A DNA stretch of 42,300 nt from Pseudomonas abietaniphila (GCF_900100795.1 NZ_FNCO01000030.1:1-42300), one strand, 5' to 3'. Shown: positions 17,083 through 26,420, numbered from the stretch's first letter. Notes: generated by a model from the letters alone, not told the origin. Program-made: numbers and translations.

Positions 17083-20031
17083 TCAGTTCACAGCGGACGT
17101 CGCTTCGACATGTCGCGGTAATGTCACCCGAATACGGGTTCCGCGTTGTTGCTCGGGGTCAGCCGGGCTGTCGATGGTGATTTGTCCATAATGCTCTTCA
17201 ACGATGGAATAGACCAGTGCGAGCCCCAGTCCTGTCCCTTCCCCCGGATCCTTGGTGGTGAAGAACGGTTCGAACAAGCGGTCCATGATTGCTTTCGGAA
17301 TTCCAGTGCCTTCATCTTCGACGATCAAATCGACCGTATGTTCTGAGGCTTCGCTTTTTACCCGCACTGCACTGCCCGCAGGCGAGGCGTCACGGGCGTT
17401 TGAGAGCAGGTTGATCAGCACCTGAGCCAGGCGTTGCGGGTCGCCATCGACCCAGTGGCTCGGGTTGCACAGGTTATAGAATTGCACTTCGAAATTGCGG
17501 CGATTCAGCGCGAGCAGACCAATGGCATCCTGAGCGACTTCGGCCAGGCATACAGCTTCGTCGGCATGCTGATGGCCGCCCGCGTGGGCGAAGCTCATCA
17601 GCGACTGCACGATGCGCGAGACACGCTTGGTCTGTTCGATGATCTGGCTGCTGATTTCGGTCAGTTCGCCATCATCCTCGCGCTCTTCGCGCAGGTTCTG
17701 CGCCAGGCAGGCAATGCCGGTGATCGGGTTGCCAATCTCGTGCGCCACACCTGCCGCCAGGCGACCGATGCTGGCCAGACGCTCGGAGTGGACCAGTTTG
17801 TCTTCGAGCATCTGGGTGTCGGTCAGGTCTTCAACCAGAATCACCAGCCCGCTGTTACCGGGCGCCAGCGGTTCGTCGATGGCCGCTTTATGAAGGTTCA
17901 GCCAGCGGGTCTGGCCGTCCAGCGCCAGACGCTGCTTGTGCAAATGCTCGTCCGGCACGTTGATGAAGCCCAGCAGCAATTGCCGCCATGGGTCGGCAAT
18001 GGTTTCAAGGCGCGAGCCGACCACACGCTGCGCGCCAATCCCGGTGAGTTCCTCCATGGCCTTGTTCCACATCAGGATCTCCTGATCCTTGGCCAGCGAG
18101 CAGACGCCCATCGGCAACTCCTGCAGGGTCTGACGGTGGTAACGGCGCAGGGCATCGAGCTCGGCGGCGAGGCCGGTGAGGCGCGAGTGATAGTCCTCGA
18201 GCCGGCTTTCGATGAAGTGAATGTCTTCGGTGACGTAGTTCTCGCCGCCTGATTTGTACGGCAGGAAGGTCTCGACCATGTCCTGTGCGACGCTGGGGCC
18301 CATCAGGCCGGACAGGTTGGCTTCGATGCGGTCACGCAGGCGACGCAGCGCATACGGGCGACGCTCGTCGAACGGCAGATAAAGATCGCGCAGGGCCTGT
18401 TCGACTTCCTTTTGCGCGGCTTTGGCACCCAGCGGCTTGGCCAGTTGAGTCGCGAACTCCTGCGGCGAGACGGCGTGCAATTCACGACGCTGCGGGCGGC
18501 GAACGTTATCCACAGCGCAGGCCTCGGCGGCGCTGGCTTCCTCAGGGCTGGGGTTGCTGAACAGGGAAATCAGGGTGAACACCAGAACGTTGGCGGCCAG
18601 CGAGGCAATCGCCGCCATGTGCCAGCTGGTGTCATCCAGCACGTAGATCATGTTCAACAGCGGAATATAGAAGCCCTGGAAGTTGCCGATCAGCGGGAAC
18701 AGCATGCTGACCAGCCACACCACGATCCCCGCGATCAGGCCTGCCATGAAGCCGCGACGGTTTGCGGCGGGCCAATACAGAACCGAGAGCACGCCGGGCA
18801 GGAACTGCAAAGTGGCGACGAAGGCGACGATTCCCAGGTTGGCCAGGTCCTGCTTGGCGCCGAGCAGCAAGTAGAAACCGTAGCCGGCCATGATGATGGC
18901 GACGATCAGCCCACGGCGGGTCCACTTCAGCCAGCGGTAGATATTGCCTTCGGCCGGCGGCTGGTAGAGCGGTAATACCAGGTGGTTGAGCGCCATGCCA
19001 GACAAGGCCAGCGTGGTGACGATGATCAGGCCGCTCGCCGCTGACAGCCCGCCGACGTAAGCGAGAAGCGCCAACAGTTTGTTGTTGGCGGCAATGCCAA
19101 TGCCGAGGGTGAAGTATTCCGGGCTGGTGGTCGCGCCCAGTTTCAACCCGGCCCACAGCACCAGTGGGACGGCCAGACTCATCAGCAACAGAAACAGCGG
19201 CAAGCCCCAACTCGCGCTGACCAGCGCGCGCGGATTGAGGTTTTCGGTAAAGGTCATGTGATACATGTGCGGCATCACGATGGCCGAGGCGAAGAACACC
19301 AGCAGCAGCGTTCGCCAAGGGCCTTCCTGCAGGGGCGTGTGCAGCGCAGCCAGTGCGCTCTGGTTCTGCAGAAGCCATTGTTCAAGGCTCGCCGGGCCGT
19401 CGAACACGCCGTAAAGCGCGTAAATCCCGATGCCACCGATGGCCACCAGCTTGATCACCGACTCGAAAGCGATGGCGAACACCAGGCCTTCGTGTTTTTC
19501 CCGGGTGGCGATGTGTCGCGAGCCGAAGAAGATGGTGAACAGAGTGATCAGCACGCAGAACGCAAAGGCGACGTAGTTGCGCACAGGCTCACGGGTCAGG
19601 ATCGCCATGGAGTCCGCAACGGCCTGGATCTGCAGGGCCAGCAGCGGCAAGACGCCGATCAGCATGAAAATCGTCGTCAGTGCGCCCGCCCAGGTGCTGC
19701 GAAAGCGGAAGGCAAAGAGGTCAGCCAGCGACGAGAGCTGGTAGGTGCGGGTGATCTTGAGAATCGGGTAAAGCAGCACCGGCGCGAGCAGAAAGGCCCC
19801 CGATACGCCCAGGTAACTCGACAGAAACCCATAACCGTATTCGTACGCCAGGCCCACAGTGCCGTAGAACGCCCAGGCACTGGCATAAACGCCCAGCGAC
19901 AGGGTGTAGGTCAGCGGGTGGCGAATGATCCAGCGCGGGATCAGGCCGCGTTCGCTGATCCAGGCAACGCTGAACAGCACCAACAGGTAGGCGGTGCTGA
20001 CCAGGATCATCTGGGTCAGGCTAAAGCTCAT
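17083..20031 (-). CDS. cbrA: Sensor histidine kinase CbrA with SLC5 transporter domain
   Basis: Inner-membrane sensor of the CbrAB system that governs carbon/nitrogen balance. 982 residues. The first roughly 510 form a sodium:solute symporter-like (SLC5) domain with about 13 hydrophobic helices; then come a linker, a PAS-like region, the phosphoacceptor H-box AGVAHEIGNPITG with His764, and a C-terminal ATPase domain with N, G1 and G2 boxes (NLLSNARDA, VEDEGTGIP, GEGTGLGLALVYSI). The start MSFSLTQMIL at 20031 is chosen; another ATG sits 6 bases earlier. It overlaps cbrX by 11 bp and has only a weak ribosome binding site of its own, so it is likely translationally coupled. Confidence 0.95.
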   Translation of the reverse strand: MSFSLTQMILVSTAYLLVLFSVAWISERGLIPRWIIRHPLTYTLSLGVYASAWAFYGTVGLAYEYGYGFLSSYLGVSGAFLLAPVLLYPILKITRTYQLSSLADLFAFRFRSTWAGALTTIFMLIGVLPLLALQIQAVADSMAILTREPVRNYVAFAFCVLITLFTIFFGSRHIATREKHEGLVFAIAFESVIKLVAIGGIGIYALYGVFDGPASLEQWLLQNQSALAALHTPLQEGPWRTLLLVFFASAIVMPHMYHMTFTENLNPRALVSASWGLPLFLLLMSLAVPLVLWAGLKLGATTSPEYFTLGIGIAANNKLLALLAYVGGLSAASGLIIVTTLALSGMALNHLVLPLYQPPAEGNIYRWLKWTRRGLIVAIIMAGYGFYLLLGAKQDLANLGIVAFVATLQFLPGVLSVLYWPAANRRGFMAGLIAGIVVWLVSMLFPLIGNFQGFYIPLLNMIYVLDDTSWHMAAIASLAANVLVFTLISLFSNPSPEEASAAEACAVDNVRRPQRRELHAVSPQEFATQLAKPLGAKAAQKEVEQALRDLYLPFDERRPYALRRLRDRIEANLSGLMGPSVAQDMVETFLPYKSGGENYVTEDIHFIESRLEDYHSRLTGLAAELDALRRYHRQTLQELPMGVCSLAKDQEILMWNKAMEELTGIGAQRVVGSRLETIADPWRQLLLGFINVPDEHLHKQRLALDGQTRWLNLHKAAIDEPLAPGNSGLVILVEDLTDTQMLEDKLVHSERLASIGRLAAGVAHEIGNPITGIACLAQNLREEREDDGELTEISSQIIEQTKRVSRIVQSLMSFAHAGGHQHADEAVCLAEVAQDAIGLLALNRRNFEVQFYNLCNPSHWVDGDPQRLAQVLINLLSNARDASPAGSAVRVKSEASEHTVDLIVEDEGTGIPKAIMDRLFEPFFTTKDPGEGTGLGLALVYSIVEEHYGQITIDSPADPEQQRGTRIRVTLPRHVEATSAVN

Positions 20032-20197
20032 CGGCATCTCGTTGGCTCTGCAGAATGAAGGTCACCACGATCAGGATCAGCCACAGCATGTAGGGCCGAT
20101 ACCAGGCGCCCGTTGCGTCGATCCACCAATCCATGATGGCGGGGGAGAAGAGGTAGATGCCTACCACCAGGAGCAGGACCAATCGATAAATGTACAT
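20021..20197 (-). CDS. cbrX: Small membrane protein CbrX
   Basis: 58 residues with two hydrophobic segments (YRLVLLLVVGIYLFS and MLWLILIVVTFIL). Its position matches CbrX, the small protein encoded just ahead of cbrA in pseudomonads and reported to couple cbrA translation. GGGAGG lies 4 bases before the ATG at 20197, a far better site than that of cbrA. Its stop codon overlaps the cbrA start region. Any function of the protein itself is unknown to me. Confidence 0.85.
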   Translation of the reverse strand: MYIYRLVLLLVVGIYLFSPAIMDWWIDATGAWYRPYMLWLILIVVTFILQSQRDADEL

Positions 20198-20325
20198 TTG
20201 GCCTCCCAGATTGAGTGACGCCGGCACGACAGCCTGTGACGGAGCGGCATGGTAACGGATGGCTATCAGGCTGCAAGCGACGTTTCGGCCAGCTTTGTGG
20301 TGCAGTTTGGAGCAACCGCTCTAGA

Positions 20326-21213
20326 TCAGTCTATTCGAGCTTCTTCGATGCTGGCGACCCGTGGAATCAAATCGGCATTCCAGTGGGCGATGCCCCAGCC
20401 AAGCACCTCACGCGGCGTCGCGAAGGACAATTCGTCCGTTACCGGCTGTCCCAAGGCGCGCAAGGCACGCATCAGTAATGGCGTGGCCTGATCGACAGGT
20501 AACGGTGGTGAGCGGTAGGACTTGCCCAGCTTATGGCCGTCAGGCTGGGTAATCAGCGGGACGTGCAGATAGCGCGGTTGTGGCAATCCCAGCAATTCCT
20601 GCAGGTAAAGCTGGCGCGGCGTGGAGTCCAGCAGGTCGGCGCCGCGCACGATGTCCGTAACGCCCTGCCAGCCATCGTCCAGAACCACCGCCAGTTGATA
20701 GGCGTAGAAGCCGTCCCGCCGCTTGATCACGAAATCGCCGACGTCACGGCCCAGGTGCTGACGAAACTCACCCTGAACCCGGTCTTCAAAGCGGTATTCC
20801 AGCTCTGGCACGCGGATACGGATTGCTGCGTTATCAGGCGAATGCCCTGCGTTGCGGCAAAAGCCCGGGTAAATCCCCTGGAAATCTTCGAGCTGCTTGC
20901 GCGAACAGGTGCAAGCGTAGGCCAGCCCGTAGCTGAACCAGCGATTGATGATGTCTTGATAGGCCTCATGGCGGTCACTTTGCCGCACCAGCTCGCCGTC
21001 CCACTCAAACCCGTAGGTTTCCAGGGTATTGAGGATCGCGGTCTGCGCGCCGGGTTCTTCGCGGGGCGGATCGAGGTCTTCCATGCGCATCAGCCACTTC
21101 CCGCCGACCGCGCGCGCATCCAGATAGGACGCCAGGGCGGCAACCAGAGAGCCAAAATGCAGGTAGCCGCTGGGCGTTGGCGCAAAGCGCCCTATATAAG
21201 AGGGGGATTTCAT
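20326..21213 (-). CDS. gluQ: Glutamyl-Q tRNA(Asp) synthetase
   Basis: Attaches glutamate to queuosine at the wobble position of tRNA(Asp). It is a paralogue of glutamyl-tRNA synthetase without the anticodon-binding domain, which explains the short length (295 residues). Seen are GRFAPTPSGYLHFGS (HIGH region), MRMEDLDPPR, the CTCSRKQ zinc-site cysteines, and KLGKSYRS (KMSKS-like). The start MKSPSYIGRF at 21213 is chosen over a TTG at 21255, which lies in the dksA terminator; its ribosome binding site is weak. It follows dksA, the usual arrangement. Confidence 0.95.
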   Translation of the reverse strand: MKSPSYIGRFAPTPSGYLHFGSLVAALASYLDARAVGGKWLMRMEDLDPPREEPGAQTAILNTLETYGFEWDGELVRQSDRHEAYQDIINRWFSYGLAYACTCSRKQLEDFQGIYPGFCRNAGHSPDNAAIRIRVPELEYRFEDRVQGEFRQHLGRDVGDFVIKRRDGFYAYQLAVVLDDGWQGVTDIVRGADLLDSTPRQLYLQELLGLPQPRYLHVPLITQPDGHKLGKSYRSPPLPVDQATPLLMRALRALGQPVTDELSFATPREVLGWGIAHWNADLIPRVASIEEARID

Positions 21214-21259
21214 GGGCAGTGATGGTACTGGAAATCGGTTTGGGGACAATGCCAAAACA

Positions 21260-21285
21260 ACAAAGGACGCCGAAGCGTCCTTTGT
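21260..21285 (-). terminator. Intrinsic terminator of dksA
   Basis: On the minus strand ACAAAGGACGC, a TTCG loop and GCGTCCTTTGT form a perfect 11-bp stem, followed by TGTTTT. It starts 19 bases after the dksA stop and may allow partial read-through to gluQ. Confidence 0.85.
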
Positions 21286-21303
21286 CTTATACGAAAAGCA
21301 GGA

Positions 21304-21750
21304 TCATTTACCGACCTGCTTTTCCTTGATTTCAGCCAGCGTCTTGCAGTCGATGCACAGGTCGGCAGTCGGGCGGGCTTCCAGGCGGCGCAAGCCGATC
21401 TCGATGCCGCAGGACTCGCACCAGCCATACTCTTCGTCTTCGATCAGTTGCAGCGTCTTGTCGATCTTTTTGATCAACTTGCGCTCACGGTCACGAGCAC
21501 GCAGCTCCAGAGCGAATTCTTCTTCCTGACTTGCACGGTCAGCAGGGTCAGGGAAGTTGGCCGCTTCGTCCTTCATGTGATCAACCGTGCGGTCGACTTC
21601 CTGCATCAAATCCTGCTTCCACTTGTTCAGGATCTTGATGAAGTGATCGCGCATGGGCTTGCCCATGTATTCCTCACCCTTCGCTTCGACGTAGGGGGCG
21701 AAACCGCTGATCGTTGTTGAATTGCTCTTTTGCTTTTCTTCGGTGGGCAT
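21304..21750 (-). CDS. dksA: RNA polymerase-binding transcription factor DksA
   Basis: Binds the secondary channel of RNA polymerase and, with ppGpp, turns down rRNA promoters and tunes amino-acid genes. 148 residues: a coiled-coil (about 35-105) with the tip DPADRASQEEE, and a C4 zinc finger with CESCG and CIDC. ATG at 21750 gives MPTEEKQKSN; the longer frame to 21831 has no support. A strong terminator follows. The rRNA promoter at the end of this window is of the type DksA acts on. Confidence 0.96.
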   Translation of the reverse strand: MPTEEKQKSNSTTISGFAPYVEAKGEEYMGKPMRDHFIKILNKWKQDLMQEVDRTVDHMKDEAANFPDPADRASQEEEFALELRARDRERKLIKKIDKTLQLIEDEEYGWCESCGIEIGLRRLEARPTADLCIDCKTLAEIKEKQVGK

Positions 21751-22095
21751 GAACGGACCGCCTCTCACTCTTCTAAGCCATTGCGCAGGGTAATGATCCA
21801 TCGCCGACACCTGCCGGCCCTGCGGCTGCAAGCGGGCGAACTTACCAGATCGAATCGGAGCGCGCTACTCCCGGTTGTCGAGCATGGCTCTGCAACGCGC
21901 CCATGAACTATGACCACAGCCAAAGCGCCCGGTTTTATATTATTTTGCAGTGCTATCAGTCTAGCCCCCTGTCGCCACAACATCTTCATTAGTGGATCGT
22001 CGGCACAAAACGGCACCGGATAAATCCTGTAGCCGGGCAGGCGGTTGGGTAGAATCGGCAAATTGTTTCCGACACGTGTAAATAAAGGAAGGCCA
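21751..22095. other. Divergent promoter region between dksA and the aminotransferase
   Basis: No gene or repeat is seen in these 345 bp. A possible dksA promoter on the minus strand is TAGACT (21963-21958), an 18-bp spacer and TATAAA (21939-21934). On the plus strand TAGAAT at 22050 could be a -10 for the aminotransferase, but without a clear -35. Confidence 0.4.
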
Positions 22096-23268
22096 ATGCC
22101 CCAGCCCTACAGTGCGCGCAGCCGCGCCATCGAACCCTTTCATGTGATGGCGCTGCTGGCGCGCGCCAATGAACTGCAAGCGGCGGGGCACGATGTCATC
22201 CACCTGGAGATCGGCGAGCCGGACTTCACCACGGCCGAACCCATCATCAAGGCCGGGCAGGCTGCATTGGCGGCGGGCAAAACCCGCTACACCGCCGCGC
22301 GCGGCTTGCCTGAGTTGCGCGAGGCTATTTCCGGCTTCTATGCCCAGCGTTACGGCGTCAACGTGGATCCGGGCCGCATCCTGATTACGCCTGGCGGTTC
22401 GGGCGCCTTGTTGCTGGCGGCGAGTCTGTTGGTCGATCCCGGTAAACACTGGTTGCTGGCCGATCCGGGGTATCCGTGTAACCGTCATTTCCTGCGTCTG
22501 GTGGAAGGCGCTGCGCAATTGGTGCCGGTCGGGCCGCAGGTGCGTTACCAACTGACGCCGGATCTGGTCGCACAGCACTGGAATCAGGACAGCGTCGGTG
22601 CGTTGGTCGCCTCGCCGGCCAACCCGACGGGCACCTTGCTGCACCGTGACGAGCTGGCTGCGCTGTCCGCGTCGATCAAGGCGCGCAACGGGCATCTGGT
22701 GGTGGACGAGATTTATCACGGTCTGACTTACGGCACCGATGCCGCCAGCGTGCTGGAAGTGGACAACGACGCGTTTGTTTTGAATAGTTTTTCAAAGTAT
22801 TTCGGCATGACCGGGTGGCGCCTGGGGTGGCTGGTGGCGCCGCAAGACGCGGTCGGCGATCTGGAAAAGCTGGCGCAGAACCTTTACATCAGCGCACCGA
22901 GCATGGCGCAAAGCGCCGCGTTGGCGTGTTTCGAGCCGCAGACACTGGCCATTCTCGAAGAGCGTCGCACTGAATTTGGCAAGCGAAGGGACTTCCTGCT
23001 GCCCGCGTTGCGTGAGCTTGGCTTCAACATTGCCGTCGAGCCCGAAGGCGCCTTCTATCTTTATGCGGACATCAGCGCCTTCGGCGGCGACGCGTTTGCG
23101 TTTTGTCGGCATTTTCTGGAGACCGAACACATCGCGTTCACGCCTGGCCTGGATTTCGGGCGTTATCAGGCCGGCCATCATGTGCGTTTTGCCTACACAC
23201 AGAGCCTGCCTCGACTCCAGGATGCCGTTGAGCGTATCGAGCGTGGACTGCGGAGCTGGAAGGCCTGA
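22096..23268 (+). CDS. PLP-dependent class I aminotransferase
   Basis: 390 residues of the fold-type I aspartate/alanine aminotransferase group. Seen are IGEPDFTTAEPI, the GSGALLLAA cofactor-phosphate region, SPANPTGTLLH, VVDEIYHGL, and the cofactor lysine in NSFSKYFGMTGWRLGW. The amino donor cannot be told from sequence. AAAGGAAGG precedes the ATG at 22096 closely. The stop overlaps the start of sfsA by one base, so the two are coupled. The same gene next to dksA-gluQ occurs in other pseudomonads. Confidence 0.9.
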   Translation: MPQPYSARSRAIEPFHVMALLARANELQAAGHDVIHLEIGEPDFTTAEPIIKAGQAALAAGKTRYTAARGLPELREAISGFYAQRYGVNVDPGRILITPGGSGALLLAASLLVDPGKHWLLADPGYPCNRHFLRLVEGAAQLVPVGPQVRYQLTPDLVAQHWNQDSVGALVASPANPTGTLLHRDELAALSASIKARNGHLVVDEIYHGLTYGTDAASVLEVDNDAFVLNSFSKYFGMTGWRLGWLVAPQDAVGDLEKLAQNLYISAPSMAQSAALACFEPQTLAILEERRTEFGKRRDFLLPALRELGFNIAVEPEGAFYLYADISAFGGDAFAFCRHFLETEHIAFTPGLDFGRYQAGHHVRFAYTQSLPRLQDAVERIERGLRSWKA

Positions 23269-24011
23269 TGCGTTTTTCTCCCGAACTCGAAGAAGGTCGC
23301 CTGATCCAGCGTTACAAGCGCTTTCTGGCCGATATCGAAACCCCCAGCGGCGAACGCCTGACCATTCATTGCCCCAACACCGGCTCAATGTTCAACTGCA
23401 TGATGCCCGGCGGGCGCGTCTGGTTCAGTCGCTCCAATGACCCCAAGCGTAAGTTGCCGGGCACGTGGGAAATCAGCGAGACCCCTCAGGGACGCTTTGC
23501 CTGCGTGAACACCGGCCGCGCGAACAAACTGGTGGAAGAAGCGCTGTTGGCGGGTGTCATCACCGAGCTCGACGGTTTTACCGCGCTCAAGCGGGAAGTG
23601 GCCTACGGGCAGGAGAACAGTCGGGTCGATTTCCGTCTGGATTACCCAGAGGGTCCGCTCTACCTGGAAGTGAAAAGCGTCACGTTGGGGTTTGACGATA
23701 CGGCCGTGGCGGCGTTTCCCGACGCGGTGACCCAACGCGGCGCGAAGCATTTGCGCGAGCTGGCCGCCCTGGCTCGCGAGGGCGTGCGCGCCGTGCTGTT
23801 GTATTGCGTCAATCTGACCGGGATCGAGGGCGTGCGTCCCGCCGAGGAAATCGATGCCGCCTATGCCCAAGCCCTGCGTGAGGCCGTCTCCGCCGGAGTT
23901 GAAGTCCTCGCCTATGGTGTGCAACTGACGCCGGATGAAGTGCGCGTCGACCGTCGTCTCAAGGTTCATCTGGCTGAAAAGGGCGTGCTCAATCCCGTGC
24001 TGGCGGGCTGA
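23268..24011 (+). CDS. sfsA: SfsA family DNA/RNA nuclease-like protein
   Basis: 247 residues. E. coli SfsA was described as stimulating sugar (maltose) fermentation genes and has a fold with a nuclease-like core; the true role is unsettled. Seen are RFLADI, HCPNTGSM, the conserved ENSRVDFRL block, and YLEVKSVTL, which carry the presumed active-site residues. The ATG overlaps the aminotransferase TGA (TGATG). It is convergent with the Rieske gene, whose end overlaps it by 23 bp. Confidence 0.92.
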   Translation: MRFSPELEEGRLIQRYKRFLADIETPSGERLTIHCPNTGSMFNCMMPGGRVWFSRSNDPKRKLPGTWEISETPQGRFACVNTGRANKLVEEALLAGVITELDGFTALKREVAYGQENSRVDFRLDYPEGPLYLEVKSVTLGFDDTAVAAFPDAVTQRGAKHLRELAALAREGVRAVLLYCVNLTGIEGVRPAEEIDAAYAQALREAVSAGVEVLAYGVQLTPDEVRVDRRLKVHLAEKGVLNPVLAG

Positions 24012-24318
24012 TCCAGATGCCCTGCGCGTCTTCGCCGCAGGTGATGACGCCCAGGGTTTTGCCTTCACACGGCCCGGCGATGCATTCACCACTTTCGATC
24101 AGAAACAGTGCCCCGTGGGTCGCGCACTGGATCAGGCTGGCGCTGCTGTCGAGAAACTGGTCTGGATGCCATTCCAGCGGCACGCCACGGTGCGGACATC
24201 GGTTCTGGTAGACGTAAACCAGACCGGCGCGGCGTACTGCCAGCACTCGCAGGCCATCAATCTCGAAGCCACGGCTTGTTCCTTCGGGCAGTTCATTCCC
24301 GTTACACAGGTAGTTCAG
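23989..24318 (-). CDS. Small Rieske [2Fe-2S] protein, possible CTG start
   Basis: 109 residues forming a single Rieske domain; the cluster ligands are in CPHRG and CATHGALF. It resembles stand-alone ferredoxin-like Rieske proteins, whose partners are unknown. The start is unusual: on the minus strand AAGGAG at 24330-24325 is followed six bases later by CTG at 24318, and no ATG, GTG or TTG lies nearby in frame. The only alternative, TTG at 24363, would put the Fur box of phuT inside the gene and make the N-terminus MIIICICASS, which looks non-native. It is divergent from phuT. Confidence 0.8.
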   Translation of the reverse strand: MNYLCNGNELPEGTSRGFEIDGLRVLAVRRAGLVYVYQNRCPHRGVPLEWHPDQFLDSSASLIQCATHGALFLIESGECIAGPCEGKTLGVITCGEDAQGIWISPPARD

Positions 24319-24342
24319 TGGAGTCTCCTTCGCGCTTGACGC

Positions 24343-24361
24343 GCAAATGCAAATAATTATC
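24343..24361. promoter_or_regulatory. Fur box upstream of phuT
   Basis: GCAAATGCAAATAATTATC matches 14 of 19 positions of the Fur consensus. It lies between the Rieske gene and phuT, 126 bp before the phuT start, and could serve both. It agrees with iron control of heme uptake. Confidence 0.75.
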
Positions 24362-24486
24362 AAATTGCCCGGTTGTCATAGCGTCTAGTCTGACAGCTCT
24401 GGAAATGACGCGTCGATCCAGCGTACGCCGGGCCTGATCCTTGAGGCATGTCAGGCGCGCTCCCTCTTTATAAGGATTCTCCCGCT

Positions 24487-25386
24487 ATGCGCTCCCTGAG
24501 CAAACTGACTGTGATTCTGGCCGGGCTTGTATTCACTCATCTGGCGTCAGCTCAATCGCAGCCACCTCAGCGTTGGGTCAGTGCGGGCGGGGCGTTGACG
24601 GAATGGGTCGTGGCGTTGGGTGGGGAGTCTCATCTGGTCGGTATCGACACCACCAGCCAGCACCCCGAATCGATCAAATCGCTGCCCAGCATCGGTTATC
24701 AGCGGCAGTTGTCGTCTGAAGGCATTCTGAGCCTGCGTCCGAACATTCTGGTAGGCACTGAAGAAATGGGCCCGCCGCCCGTTCTCGAACAACTTCGATC
24801 GGCAGGCGTGAAGGTGGAAGTGTTGTCCGCCAGCGCGAACATGACGGCGTTGCACGGCAACTTGCAGAAGCTTGGAGCGTTGCTCGGCGATGAACCCCGG
24901 GCACGTGAGCTGAGCGAACACTACGCGAAGCAACTGGACACCCAGCACAACTGGGTTGCGCAGGCGCAACAGCGCCAACCCGCGCCTGGCGTCATCCTGT
25001 TGGTCAGCCATGCCGGGGCAGCGCCGATGGTGGCTGGCGTGGGGACCGTGGGTGACTGGCTGATAAAACAGGCCGGTGGCCGAAATCTGGCGACTCATGC
25101 CGGCTACAAGATATTCTCTGCCGAGGCCATGACCGGCTTGAATCCTGATGTGCTGGTGTTCACCGACCGTGCACAGAACGGGGCCTCCTCCCGCGACGCG
25201 TTGCTTACGGAAAACCCTTTGCTCGCCTCGACGCAGGCCGCACGCGATAACCGCCTGATCGAAGTGGATCCGACGCTGTTGGTCGGCGGTCTGGGCCCTC
25301 GTCTGCCGGAGGCGATGAAGACCCTGTCCAAAGCGTTCTATCCTGCAAATACCACCCTCAACGCCAAGGTGTCGCCAGCTCAATGA
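24487..25386 (+). CDS. phuT: Periplasmic heme-binding protein PhuT
   Basis: Carries heme across the periplasm to the PhuUV transporter. 299 residues with a signal peptide (MRSLSKLTVILAGLVFTHLA, cleavage after ASA). Tyr71 in SIGYQRQLSSEG corresponds to the heme-ligand tyrosine of PhuT/ShuT proteins. The fold is that of class III binding proteins. AAGGA lies upstream of the ATG at 24487. It is the first gene of the operon phuT-phuU-phuV-phuW; the phuU start overlaps its stop. The receptor gene phuR and the cytoplasmic carrier phuS, which precede phuT in P. aeruginosa, are absent here. Confidence 0.93.
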   Translation: MRSLSKLTVILAGLVFTHLASAQSQPPQRWVSAGGALTEWVVALGGESHLVGIDTTSQHPESIKSLPSIGYQRQLSSEGILSLRPNILVGTEEMGPPPVLEQLRSAGVKVEVLSASANMTALHGNLQKLGALLGDEPRARELSEHYAKQLDTQHNWVAQAQQRQPAPGVILLVSHAGAAPMVAGVGTVGDWLIKQAGGRNLATHAGYKIFSAEAMTGLNPDVLVFTDRAQNGASSRDALLTENPLLASTQAARDNRLIEVDPTLLVGGLGPRLPEAMKTLSKAFYPANTTLNAKVSPAQ

Positions 25387-26420
25387 GGGCGATAGTGCAG
25401 CCTCGAACGTTATTCACCCTGCTGAGTCTCGCTTGCGCACTGGCTGTCTGGCTGTCGCTGGCATTGGGGCCTGTAAGCCTCCCGCTGATGGACACGCTGC
25501 GCGCCGGTCTGCGCCTGCTCGGTGTGCCGTTGGCAGGGGATGACGTTCAGCAGGCCGAGCTGATCCTCGGCCAGATTCGTATGCCTCGCACGCTGCTCGG
25601 GTTAGCGGTGGGGGCTGTGCTGGCATTGTCGGGCGTGGCGATGCAGGGCTTGTTCCGCAACCCGCTGGCCGACCCGGGCCTGGTCGGTGTTTCCAGCGGC
25701 GCCGCGCTGGGTGCGGCGGTCGCCATCGTGGCGGGTGCTTCTCTGGGTGGCTTGCCGCCTGTGCTTGAGCCTTATTTATTGTCGATCTGCGCATTCGCGG
25801 GCGGCCTGACCGTCACGGGCATCGTTTATCGCCTCGGGCGCCGCGATGGACAGACCAGCGTGGGCATCATGCTGCTGGCGGGTGTGGCGATGACAGCGCT
25901 GGCAGGTTCGATTATCGGCCTGTTCACCTACCTGGCCGATGACGCTGCTTTGCGCACGTTGACGTTCTGGAACCTCGGCACGCTGAACGGCGCCAGTTAT
26001 GCGAGGCTCTGGCCTCTGCTGCTGGTCTGTACGGCGGTGATTTTCTGGCTCCCGCGCCGGGCCAAGGCGCTGAATGCGCTGCTCCTTGGGGAGTCCGAGG
26101 CCCGCCATCTGGGCATCGAAGTGGAGAGGCTCAAGCGCGAGCTGATTCTGTGTATCGCGCTGGGTGTCGGTGCAGCGGTGGCGGCTGCGGGGCTGATTGG
26201 ATTTGTCGGGTTGATCGTGCCTCACCTGATTCGGTTGGTCGCAGGCCCCGATCACCGTGTCGTGCTGCCTGCTTCGGCACTGGCCGGTGCGAGCCTGTTG
26301 CTGTTCGCCGATGTGTTTGCGCGGATGGTGCTGGCGCCGGCAGAACTGCCGATCGGCATTGTTACCGCCTTTATCGGCGCGCCGTTTTTCCTGTTTTTGC
26401 TGGTTCGAGGACGCACCTGA
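25383..26420 (+). CDS. phuU: Heme ABC transporter permease PhuU
   Basis: Inner-membrane permease of the FecCD/BtuC family, expected to form a homodimer with PhuV. 345 residues with about ten hydrophobic helices; family motifs seen are RMPRTLLGLAVGAVLALSGVAMQGLFRNPLADPGLVGVSSG (in parts) and the cytoplasmic coupling region GFVGLIVPHLIRL. ATGA overlap with phuT at 25383-25386. Confidence 0.95.
   Translation: MRAIVQPRTLFTLLSLACALAVWLSLALGPVSLPLMDTLRAGLRLLGVPLAGDDVQQAELILGQIRMPRTLLGLAVGAVLALSGVAMQGLFRNPLADPGLVGVSSGAALGAAVAIVAGASLGGLPPVLEPYLLSICAFAGGLTVTGIVYRLGRRDGQTSVGIMLLAGVAMTALAGSIIGLFTYLADDAALRTLTFWNLGTLNGASYARLWPLLLVCTAVIFWLPRRAKALNALLLGESEARHLGIEVERLKRELILCIALGVGAAVAAAGLIGFVGLIVPHLIRLVAGPDHRVVLPASALAGASLLLFADVFARMVLAPAELPIGIVTAFIGAPFFLFLLVRGRT

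Noticed and set aside
24319..24363. Rieske protein start at TTG 24363
   Set aside because: It would put the Fur box inside the gene, lacks a ribosome binding site, and gives an atypical N-terminus.
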